64,000 bases of DNA, from positions 982,001 through 1,046,000 of the forward strand of contig NZ_CP162488.1 in the NCBI RefSeq assembly GCF_041242975.1. Direction: 5' to 3'. Each line of letters opens with the position of its first letter. Position 1 is the stretch's first letter. This DNA is from Xanthomonas sp. DAR 35659 (lineage in GTDB: Bacteria; Pseudomonadota; Gammaproteobacteria; Xanthomonadales; Xanthomonadaceae). Positions 8,471 through 15,357 of the stretch are shown piece after piece. The translations under genes were made by a program, and so were the position numbers. The notes beneath the pieces were generated by a model, which saw only the letters and a program-made list of their open reading frames with translations, made no database searches and was not told the origin of the DNA.

Positions 8471-9338
8471 GAGCGGCTAACAAAACCCTGGAAGCCGCCG
8501 TACGCAGATGACACAGCACGCCAAGGACAGCAACGCCAGGTGGATGTCGATCCGGCGTTCGAAGCGGGTGCGCAGTTTCCCCATGCCGGCAAACCAGGCA
8601 TGCGTGCGCTCAACCACCCAGCGATACCGGCCCAGCCGATCGTTCCGCTCCAAGCCCTTGCGGGCGATGCGCGGGGCGATCCCGCGTCGCTTCAGAGAGT
8701 CCCGGCACCGATCCATATCGTAGGCCTTGTCGGCATGTAGTTTGTCCGGCCAGCGTCGTGGCCGTCCTGGCTTGCCGGTGATCGGCGGCAACGCATCGAC
8801 CAGCTCCTCGAACACGATCGAATCGTGCCGGCTGGCCCCGGTCACGCAAAACGCCAGGGGAACTCCGTGCCGATCCGTGATTACGTGCCGTTTGCTGCCG
8901 CGTTTGCCGCGGTCGGTTGGGTTCGGCCCGGTTTAGGCCCCCCCCCCGGGGGAAGCCACGCTGGCCGCGTCCAGGCTGGCTCGGCTCAGGTCCAGCTGGT
9001 CGGCCCGGCGCAGTTCGGCCAGCAGCACCTGGTGCAAGCGATGCCACACCCCCGCAGCCTGCCAGTCGCGCAACCGGCGCCAGCAGGTCATGCCGCTGCC
9101 GTCGCCCAGTTCTTGTGGCAGATCTTCCCAGGGGATGCCGGTACGCAGCACGTAAACGATCCCGTTGAGTGCGCGCTGGTCGTCCACTCGCGGTCTGCCA
9201 CCCTTCGGGGAAGAGGGCACTTCCGGGATCAAGGGCTTGATGCGCTTCCACAGCGCTTTGCTGATTTCTGTGCGATGGGCCATGCTCCGCACTGTGCGGG
9301 CTCAATCGCCGAGCTCAAGGGGCTTTTGTTAGCCGCTC
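8471..9338 (-). mobile_element. IS5-family insertion sequence (IS427-like), 868 bp, complete ends
   Basis: The ends are an inverted repeat starting GAGCGGCTAACAAAA at 8471 and its complement finishing at 9338. A 3-bp target duplication TAA (8468-8470 and 9339-9341) flanks it, as expected for the TNA target of the IS427 group. The single transposase gene on the minus strand is broken by a stop codon, so the copy should be non-autonomous, though a transposase from another copy could still move it. Confidence 0.9.
8477..9292 (-). pseudogene. IS5-family transposase with an in-frame nonsense codon
   Basis: The upstream part (9292 to 8933, 119 residues) carries the N-terminal helix-turn-helix-like region with WKRIKPLIPE and ends SVASPGGGA then TAA. 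The downstream part resumes in the same frame directly after the stop (TGPNPTDRGKRGSKRHV) and runs to 8477. It includes DKAYD and the RWVVERTHAW motif with the catalytic Glu of the DDE set. Start positions 9292 and 8845 differ by a multiple of three, so this is not a frameshift. Related elements usually read a Lys codon where TAA stands, so AAA to TAA is likely. The change lies beside a run of ten G (C at 8938-8947 on the + strand). Confidence 0.85.
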
Positions 9339-9433
9339 TAAGTCAACCTGACCCCAGTTACCTCTGCACTGTTCAATGTCGCCACTGGCTTCCCCGCACA
9401 CGTTGGAAGTGAGGCTACAAAGCCTGTCTCGTC

Positions 9434-10912
9434 TCAACTCATGACCGGCCCACTGCGCCCCTGTTCCTGCTGATGTTCTCGGCCCACCATCTGTGCAGAC
9501 CGGTCCTGCAGGATCTGCGCGGCACGTTGCATCGAGGTCTCCACGGGCGTATTAATCGCAGCGTCCGTTGCCACCTGGGCTCGCAGCTTGGCGGGATCGT
9601 TCAGATCACCCTGTACGGCGAGCAGGTATTCACCCCGGCGCAAAGACGACGTCGCCTCATTGAGCATGACGTGATCCACTCGCGTCAGGCCGTTCGCCAC
9701 CGCCTGAGCGGCCAAGCAGGCGGCTGCACGATCACTTTGCTCATCGGGCAAACGCCCAAGAGAACGATCCAGGGTATGGACATGCTCCCGGCACTGTCCA
9801 AAGACCGGTGACGGCGTCAAAGACGCTTCTCCAAAGATTCCCGGGGGGCCAAATGGATGCGCCCCTCCTTGATACTGTGGATCAACCTGCCGCTCCGAGC
9901 CTGACCACTGGCGTCCGTCCCAGACACGGAGGTCTCCCGATGGGCTCGTGACTGAAAGACCTCCCTCTCGATCCACATGCAAACGGGAGATTTCCAGACG
10001 CGCCAGTTCGCTCCCGCCTTGGATGGTCAACGCCGGACCAGTGCGGACGTCGTCCATCCGCGAGAGAACGCGTGCTCCGTTCGCCGGGTCACGCAGCAGT
10101 GCGTCAAACATCTGCAGACTGGGATTGCCATTGAATCCTTCGGCGAGCGCGGTGTTACCTGCCACTCTGACTTCGTCATGCCATTGCTGCGCACCAGCCC
10201 CGTCACCCAACTCAAGAGCGTTTACCAGACCGACACCTAACAGCGTGGCGTCGCGGCCTGAGACGATGGCTGAACGCGCGGCCGGATTTAGGCCGTTTAT
10301 GCCCTGCGCCCCGATCCAATCACGCACCTCATTCGCCGTCATGCCATCAGACTGTTGAAGGCTCTCCACCAACAACGCCCCCCGCGCCTGATTCTGATTG
10401 TAGAGCTTTCCAGCCATCGCGACGATTTTAGCTACATCCTCCGGATGCTCGCGATTGAGATCCTGCAGCCACGCGATCCGAGCAAGTGGCTCGCCAACGG
10501 CCTGCCACTTGCGCTCAACCTGCTGATCATTCAAATCCTGAACGAATGTGCGGCCCGGATCTGATCTAAGAAATTCGTTCAACCGAGCCTGCTCTGTCGC
10601 GGACAGCGCATTTCCTTCCTGCCCGCGCGTCTGCAGGCGCTGAAGCAGGTCTGCGGATTCTTCCTCGGTGAACTGCTTCTGCGGCGAGGCCCACTGTGCA
10701 TACTGACGCAGCATGTCTTCTGCCGCCGCGCCGCGGCCTGGCTGCCCAAAGTCCCACTGCATGATGCCGACGGACCAACCCGAATTTCCTGTGCTGTGCT
10801 GCAGGGCGTACGCGGCGCCAAGATTCACTTCGCTGGCACGCCCGACTGCATTGTATGACAGCACTTCAAAGCTCTCACGACTGAGAGCGTCATACACATA
10901 TCCCTGTGCCAT
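9434..10912 (-). CDS. Type IV secretion antibacterial effector (X-Tfe), lysozyme-like with C-terminal XVIPCD
   Basis: 492-residue protein. The N-terminal part (about 1-200) has the look of a lysozyme-like peptidoglycan hydrolase: GRASEVN with a candidate catalytic Glu28, followed by SGWSVGIMQWDFGQPG. Residues about 365-480 match the XVIPCD signal that docks on VirD4 in Xanthomonadales: GLTRVDHVML, then LLAVQGDLNDPAKLRAQV, NTPVETSMQ and a Gln-rich tail. It would be injected into rival bacteria to cut their cell wall. An AGGAG sits 6 nt upstream of the ATG at 10912 but abuts the ATG at 10918, so 10912 is the better start. The immunity gene lies just upstream. No T4SS genes are in the window. 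Confidence 0.82.
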   Translation of the reverse strand: MAQGYVYDALSRESFEVLSYNAVGRASEVNLGAAYALQHSTGNSGWSVGIMQWDFGQPGRGAAAEDMLRQYAQWASPQKQFTEEESADLLQRLQTRGQEGNALSATEQARLNEFLRSDPGRTFVQDLNDQQVERKWQAVGEPLARIAWLQDLNREHPEDVAKIVAMAGKLYNQNQARGALLVESLQQSDGMTANEVRDWIGAQGINGLNPAARSAIVSGRDATLLGVGLVNALELGDGAGAQQWHDEVRVAGNTALAEGFNGNPSLQMFDALLRDPANGARVLSRMDDVRTGPALTIQGGSELARLEISRLHVDREGGLSVTSPSGDLRVWDGRQWSGSERQVDPQYQGGAHPFGPPGIFGEASLTPSPVFGQCREHVHTLDRSLGRLPDEQSDRAAACLAAQAVANGLTRVDHVMLNEATSSLRRGEYLLAVQGDLNDPAKLRAQVATDAAINTPVETSMQRAAQILQDRSAQMVGREHQQEQGRSGPVMS

Positions 10913-10921
10913 GGTCATCTC

Positions 10922-11494
10922 CTATGGAATGGCTTTTCCCAGTTGTTTGAGTTGTTCGATCCGGGAGTGCGTAAGCCGCAGCCGGCAGTCCGACGCAAGT
11001 GCTTCCTGCTCATCACGCGACATGCCCTGCACCAGTGGCTCGGCCTGGCAATACGCGTCTCGATATGTGCGCCACGCCGCCGCAGACGATGTAAAGCTCT
11101 TCTGGAGATCGCCGAGGTATTCCGCATCGTCGGCAACGTAGCTCGCATACCGCGCCTGAGCCCTCGCGAGGATAGCCTGCTCGATACGGGTCAACTCGGC
11201 TTCCTGCCTGTGCGCGCTTTGCACCTTGGTGCAGGCCGTTCCAATGGCCCTGCATCGATCTTCCGGCAGCGACAAGAAGCATGCTTCACGATCCCGAACA
11301 GAAACAATGCTTGAACAATCGCCTGTTGCCACGGCTGCCGGGCTGGCACCGCTCAAGGGGGACTTTGCATGGGCCAACGCACTTTGGAAGCTTGACACCA
11401 TCAGCAAAAACACCGCCACCGCACCAACCCATCGCGGCACTTCGCAGCCTCGAGCATGCACATCAGTTCCCGTCCCTATCTCCATATCAAACAT
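10922..11494 (-). CDS. Periplasmic immunity protein, LprI/DUF1311-like (X-Tfi)
   Basis: About 190 residues with a signal peptide (hydrophobic stretch AVAVFLLMVSSFQSALA, likely cut near ALAHA). The mature part is Cys-rich (GDCSSI, EACFLSL, DRCRAIGTACTKV) and the C-terminal half fits a DUF1311/LprI domain (YCQAEPLVQG and DCRLRLTHSRIEQL). LprI of mycobacteria inhibits lysozyme, so a periplasmic lysozyme inhibitor is a sensible antidote to the lysozyme-like effector encoded next. The gap to the effector start is under 10 bp, so they form one operon with immunity first. ATGs at 11494 and 11485 and an upstream in-frame start at 11548 are all possible; I favour 11494. Confidence 0.75.
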   Translation of the reverse strand: MFDMEIGTGTDVHARGCEVPRWVGAVAVFLLMVSSFQSALAHAKSPLSGASPAAVATGDCSSIVSVRDREACFLSLPEDRCRAIGTACTKVQSAHRQEAELTRIEQAILARAQARYASYVADDAEYLGDLQKSFTSSAAAWRTYRDAYCQAEPLVQGMSRDEQEALASDCRLRLTHSRIEQLKQLGKAIP

Positions 11495-11794
11495 CGACGT
11501 GTCTCTAGGCGGACGTCTCCCGGAAGCTACCAAAAGCGAGCGAAGCACTCAACTGTCGGCGGCAGGCCCGCCCGTCGGTAGCGCAAACCCTCAACGATGC
11601 CGACCAAGTTAACCTGATCCGAGGTTCCCCCAAATTTTTTGCACGCTATATCAATAACTTGCATCGACCCTGGTGAAAACAAGTGCGCGCATGACGCAGC
11701 CTTCGAGGTGCCTAAAGACGCGCATGGCGCAATGCCGAACGGCAACGACCGACTCTCACCCCGCGACATGGGCTGAACCGCCGGGTGCACAAGG

Positions 11795-11823
11795 TTGACA
11801 TACTCATTTTTTCCTCATAATGT
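11795..11823 (+). promoter_or_regulatory. Predicted sigma-70 promoter of the RHH-CHAT-hydrolase operon
   Basis: TTGACA at 11795-11800 matches the -35 consensus exactly. CATAAT at 11816-11821 (15-bp spacer) or TAATGT at 11818-11823 (17-bp spacer) can serve as -10. The spacer is AT-rich. Transcription would begin about 20-25 bp before the RHH start codon. Confidence 0.6.
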
Positions 11824-11828
11824 GAGGA
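11812..11828. promoter_or_regulatory. Palindrome over the -10 region, candidate RHH operator
   Basis: TCCTCA-N5-TGAGGA: perfect 6-bp arms around the -10 box. A dimeric ribbon-helix-helix protein bound here would block polymerase, so this is a natural site for autorepression by the first gene of the operon. Binding is inference. Confidence 0.5.
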
Positions 11829-11851
11829 CTCTTTCGGTGGGAGTCATGATC

Positions 11852-12148
11852 ATGACCGAGGCAGCTATGCAACAACCGCGATCGGGGCGAAGCGTGACGC
11901 GCGTACAACTGGACCTGCCGAGCGATCGCGTCGATCAACTCGATCAATTGGTGAACGAGGCGGGCTTTGCGACGCGCAAGGAGTTGTTCAACAACGCCCT
12001 TGCTCTGCTGCAGTGGGCGGTGAAAGAGGCGCGGCGCGGCAGGGCCATCGCATCCGTGGACGAGGCCAACGACCGCTTCACCGAATTGAACATGCCGTTC
12101 CTCAGTGAACTGAGTCACCAGATCGCGTCCAATCCGAACAAGCCATGA
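11852..12148 (+). CDS. Ribbon-helix-helix (RHH) regulator of the CHAT cassette
   Basis: 98-residue protein. Residues about 15-55 fit an RHH fold: a beta strand (RVQLDLPSDRVDQL) followed by two helices (LDQLVNEAGFATRKELFNNALALLQWAV), as in CopG/MetJ-type repressors and antitoxins. The C-terminal 45 residues could contact a partner protein. The ATG at 11852 lies 8 nt after a GGGAG; an ATG at 11846 is too close to that site. Its stop overlaps the CHAT start as ATGA. Together with the palindrome over its promoter, this suggests an autoregulator that keeps the protease and hydrolase genes low. Confidence 0.75.
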   Translation: MTEAAMQQPRSGRSVTRVQLDLPSDRVDQLDQLVNEAGFATRKELFNNALALLQWAVKEARRGRAIASVDEANDRFTELNMPFLSELSHQIASNPNKP

Positions 12149-13953
12149 CCTCCGGGCCGGCCCGCCAGGATGGCGATGACGATCCAGCCGAACCGCTGGC
12201 GTCGCCGGCGCCCGAGGACCGGCCGCTCTCCAGGGCGGGTTGGCGCCAGCGCGAGGTGGAGACCGTCGTCCCCGACGATCTCGTCGTGGACGTGACGGAT
12301 CGCGCCGAGGCGGCGCCCATCGTGAGCTGGGACACGGTCGACGATGTGCAGCTGCCCCGACGTTTCCGCTTGCCGACGACGCCTGAAGACGAACGCCCGG
12401 TGCCCTTCCAGGGGTATCCGCGCGACGATCACGGCATGGCGTTCGAGTCGAACCTGCGGGAACCCGACGCTCCGTTCTTGGCGCTGGATGCCGCCGACGT
12501 CCCGGTCGAATCCCGCTCGCTGCATGTCGAGCTGCCCGAGTCCGTCCGGCCCGGACAGCGGTTTGCCCTCTCCGCGCAGTTGCGCTGCGTGCCCGCCGCC
12601 ACACAGGACGAGGTCGATTTGCGCCCGTTCTCCGTGCCCGACGCCGGGCGGCGGGTGACGATCGATCTGCATGTCTCCGGTGAGCTGCAGGTGCTGTCGG
12701 ATGCCACGTGTACAGTGAACGTACTGCCCGGCAGGGAATCGGATCCGGTTCGCTTCGAGTTGCAGGCGGGCGCGCCGGGGCCGGCGAGCGCCACCTTGCG
12801 CGTATTCGCGCTGCCCGCGGACTACCTGGGCCAATTGCGGTTGGCGTTGTCTGTCGCGGACGTGGCGCCCGGGGAACATCGCGCGGCCGACAGTGGCGTG
12901 CTCCGGGTCGGCACGCCGGCCGAGCGCACCGCCACGCTCGAGGTCGATGTGGATGCGCAGGGACGCCGGTTGTCCTTCCGGCTGCGTGGACCCGGCGAGA
13001 TCGGCGTGCAACGGCCGGTCTTCGTGTCGCTGGACAGCGCGGTCGAGCAGGTGGCGCTGGGTCTGCAGCGCAAGCTGGATCAGGTCGCCAAGGGCAATGG
13101 ACTGTCGCCCAAAGCCGTGGAGGCCTTGTTGCGCGGGACCGGCGCGGACATGTGGAACCGGTTGCTGCCTGGCTCCGTCAAGGACCTGCTGCTTCGCAAC
13201 CTGCAGCACCTCGATGCGCTGGTGTTCGTCGGTGCCGACGATCCGATTCCGTGGGAACTGCTGGTGCCGACGACACAGGGACGGACGAGCGCGTTTCTTG
13301 CGGACCAGTTGCTGATCGCGCGCTGGGCGTTCGATGCGGCATCGCCCAAACGGTCGATCGGCAGTGGCGCGACCTGCTACGTGTTGCCCGATGCCGCGCC
13401 TCCGGCCGCGCAGGAGGAGATCCAGCAGTTGGAAGCCCTGCTCGGGCAGGGCAAGCGCGTGCGCACGCTCGATGCGCTGCTCAGCGAGTTGGAGAGCGCG
13501 GCGTTCGGCCTGCTGCACTTCGCCGCGCACAACATCGTCGCCAGCGATCTGCCGGCGTCGGCCTGGGTCAAACTCGATCAGCCGTTCCAGCAGGATATGC
13601 TCGGTGCCGATCGCGCCAATGCGTTCGCAGCCACCGCACCGCTGGTATTCATGAATGCCTGCAATTCGAGCGCGGGATCGCCGCTGTGGGTCGGTTCGAC
13701 CTGGTGGGCCGGCCGCTTCCTGGCGGCGGGCGCCGGCGCCTTCCTGGGCAGTCTGTGGCAGGTGCGCGATGGCCCGGCCAAGGACTTCGCTGCCGCGTTC
13801 TATGGCCAACTGCGCGCGGGGCATACGCTCGGCACGGCGTTCCAGTCGGCGCGGCGCGATGTCGCCAGGGATGGCGACCCGACCCGGCTTGGCTACACCT
13901 TGTTCGGCAACGCGGCGGCCACCCTGGCCGCCGGCATCAGAGATTCCAGATGA
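12145..13953 (+). CDS. CHAT-domain caspase-like protease
   Basis: 602-residue protein. The first 60 residues are acidic and Pro-rich; about 60-290 is a beta-rich region of no recognised family. A helical link follows, then a CHAT (caspase HetF associated with TPRs) domain at about 330-595. The dyad is clear: His462 in LLHFAAHN and Cys506 in FMNACNSS. Further CHAT features are WAGRFLAAGAGAFLGSLWQV and a final FYGQLRAGHTLGTAFQSAR block. No TPR repeats, signal peptide or membrane segment is seen. Related CHAT proteases act in bacterial immunity, for example by cleaving gasdermins or partners of type III-E CRISPR complexes. It overlaps both neighbours by 4 nt, so all three proteins are made from one message. 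The substrate is unknown; the co-encoded hydrolase or RHH protein are obvious candidates. Confidence 0.88.
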   Translation: MTSGPARQDGDDDPAEPLASPAPEDRPLSRAGWRQREVETVVPDDLVVDVTDRAEAAPIVSWDTVDDVQLPRRFRLPTTPEDERPVPFQGYPRDDHGMAFESNLREPDAPFLALDAADVPVESRSLHVELPESVRPGQRFALSAQLRCVPAATQDEVDLRPFSVPDAGRRVTIDLHVSGELQVLSDATCTVNVLPGRESDPVRFELQAGAPGPASATLRVFALPADYLGQLRLALSVADVAPGEHRAADSGVLRVGTPAERTATLEVDVDAQGRRLSFRLRGPGEIGVQRPVFVSLDSAVEQVALGLQRKLDQVAKGNGLSPKAVEALLRGTGADMWNRLLPGSVKDLLLRNLQHLDALVFVGADDPIPWELLVPTTQGRTSAFLADQLLIARWAFDAASPKRSIGSGATCYVLPDAAPPAAQEEIQQLEALLGQGKRVRTLDALLSELESAAFGLLHFAAHNIVASDLPASAWVKLDQPFQQDMLGADRANAFAATAPLVFMNACNSSAGSPLWVGSTWWAGRFLAAGAGAFLGSLWQVRDGPAKDFAAAFYGQLRAGHTLGTAFQSARRDVARDGDPTRLGYTLFGNAAATLAAGIRDSR

Positions 13954-15152
13954 GCGAGCCTGTCTTGGTGGTGCATGGCGTGGCCAATCACGACCTTGAG
14001 CATTTCAAGGAGAGGGTGGATGCATTTCAGAAGCGCGTCGGTGCGCGGTTCGAGCTGATCCCGGTTTTCTGGGGCGACCTCGGCGGCCAGTTCACCGGCC
14101 TGAGCGACACCCTGCCGGTGCTGTTCCCGCGCATCGACACGACCCGCGCGGGCGTGGAGGACACGGAGGCCTTCTTCGGACTGGTGCAGGAGCAACGCGC
14201 GGCATTGATGGGCGCCGAGCTGACCCGCGGCGCGGAGGCGGCAGTCGTGGACGCGTTGCATGCCGCGACGCTGCAGGCCGTCGGGGCGCAGCCGGCGGGC
14301 ATGCAGGTCACGCGCGGCGATGATGCGCTGCATCGGGCGTTGTCCGAGCAGGTGCCATCGACGCGCTACCTCAAGCAGGTGTACGAGCCGCAGCTGCAGC
14401 AGGCGGTTGGCGAACTGCTCGCCGGCTATCTGCGCGCGCCGCTTGTCGAGGGAGCCGTCGGCGTGCGGCAGGAGAGCTTCGTCATGCGTGGATTGGTGGG
14501 CGACGGCATGCAGGCGTTCAAGACCTTCATCGGTAAGGTCGACGAGCTGATCGGGCGGGTGGTCTCCAACGTTGCCGGCAGTGCCAACCAGTGGATTCGC
14601 GGCGCGCTGGCCAAGCCCATCGCGTTGACGCTGGGCGACGTTGTCGCCTACCACCAGGCCCGCTGTCTGATCCACGAGCGACTGTTCGAGGTGCTCGATA
14701 AGGAGGCGCGTGGCTACGGCACGCAGCAGCAGCCCATCACCGTGATGGCACACAGTCTGGGGGGGCTGGTCACCTTCGACGCGGCGCTGGGCAGCGACGT
14801 GCTGCTTGATGACGTACCGCGCCGCCTGCACATCAAGCGCTGGATCACCTTCGGCAGCCAGCCCGCGTTCTTCCACGTGATGGCGCCGCGCAAGGGCATC
14901 GAGAAGTACACGTCGGACAAGCGCGTGCCTCTTCCGGACAGCATCGGATCCTGGACCAATCTTTGGCATCCGCTGGATCTGCTGGCGTTTTCCGCCGCGT
15001 CCGTGTTCTGCCTCCACAACGATTCCTTGCCCTTGGACGTGCGCGTGGACTCCAGCGCATCGGAGATCGTGAGGGACAAGGGGTGGCTGCACTCCTCCTA
15101 CTGGGAAAGTACCGAACTCCAGGACGCGCTTCTGGCGAGCGTTGTGCATTGA
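13950..15152 (+). CDS. Alpha/beta-hydrolase (lipase/esterase-like) of the CHAT cassette
   Basis: 400-residue protein with no signal peptide or clear membrane helix. It opens with the strand and HG motif LVVHGVANHD (His9-Gly10). The nucleophile elbow is AHSLGG with Ser269, and Asp343 (HPLDLL) and His381 (WLHSSYW) complete a plausible triad. The AHSLGG elbow and the long helical insert between about 60 and 250 resemble lipases of the PGAP1/DUF676 kind, so the substrate may be a lipid or acyl ester. It is the last gene of the overlapping cassette (ATGA with the CHAT gene). In an immune model it would be the toxic effector released or activated by the protease; that is inference. Confidence 0.8.
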   Translation: MSEPVLVVHGVANHDLEHFKERVDAFQKRVGARFELIPVFWGDLGGQFTGLSDTLPVLFPRIDTTRAGVEDTEAFFGLVQEQRAALMGAELTRGAEAAVVDALHAATLQAVGAQPAGMQVTRGDDALHRALSEQVPSTRYLKQVYEPQLQQAVGELLAGYLRAPLVEGAVGVRQESFVMRGLVGDGMQAFKTFIGKVDELIGRVVSNVAGSANQWIRGALAKPIALTLGDVVAYHQARCLIHERLFEVLDKEARGYGTQQQPITVMAHSLGGLVTFDAALGSDVLLDDVPRRLHIKRWITFGSQPAFFHVMAPRKGIEKYTSDKRVPLPDSIGSWTNLWHPLDLLAFSAASVFCLHNDSLPLDVRVDSSASEIVRDKGWLHSSYWESTELQDALLASVVH

Positions 15153-15313
15153 GCGAAGCGTCGGCGCGCGTTCCGGGCGGCCTGTTCTCCGCCCGGCGCG
15201 CCGCCGAACGTGGCCAGGAAGCCTGCGCCGAGGCGGGGCATGTAGCGGGCCCGCGCTCCAGGCAGTTCCGCAACTGCGGCAGAAGTGCGCCACAGCCGCA
15301 ACCAAAACCGACA

Positions 15314-15346
15314 GGCGGGCGGTGCGAACCTTCCGCACCGCCCGCC
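15314..15346. terminator. Strong hairpin between convergent operons
   Basis: A perfect 13-bp stem (GGCGGGCGGTGCG and its complement) with a 7-base loop lies between the hydrolase stop and the TonB-receptor stop, 12 bp from the latter. There is no long T-run, but the GC stem could stop transcription from both sides. Confidence 0.65.
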
Positions 15347-15357
15347 GCCGCAACCCC

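Larger units (their letters stand above)
11495..11851. other. Intergenic region between effector/immunity pair and CHAT cassette
   Basis: 357 bp separating the divergent X-Tfi and RHH genes. No convincing gene is seen. The right end holds a near-consensus promoter and a palindrome for the RHH-CHAT-hydrolase operon. The stretch around 11585-11650 (GTTAACCTGATCC, then AAATTTTTTG) is AT-rich for this genome. Confidence 0.6.

Noticed and set aside
8477..9292. Programmed frameshift in the IS5-family transposase
   Set aside because: The coordinates of the two parts differ by a multiple of three, and the missing residues continue in the same frame after the TAA, so it is a nonsense codon.
11527..11790. 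Possible gene opposite the CHAT-cassette leader
   Set aside because: No ribosome site or domain, and it covers the regulatory region; composition is intergenic.
12145..13953. Reading the CHAT protein as a Clp-like or subtilisin-like protease
   Set aside because: The HFAAHN and NACNSS spacing and the flanking blocks are specific to CHAT; there is no Ser-His-Asp protease pattern.
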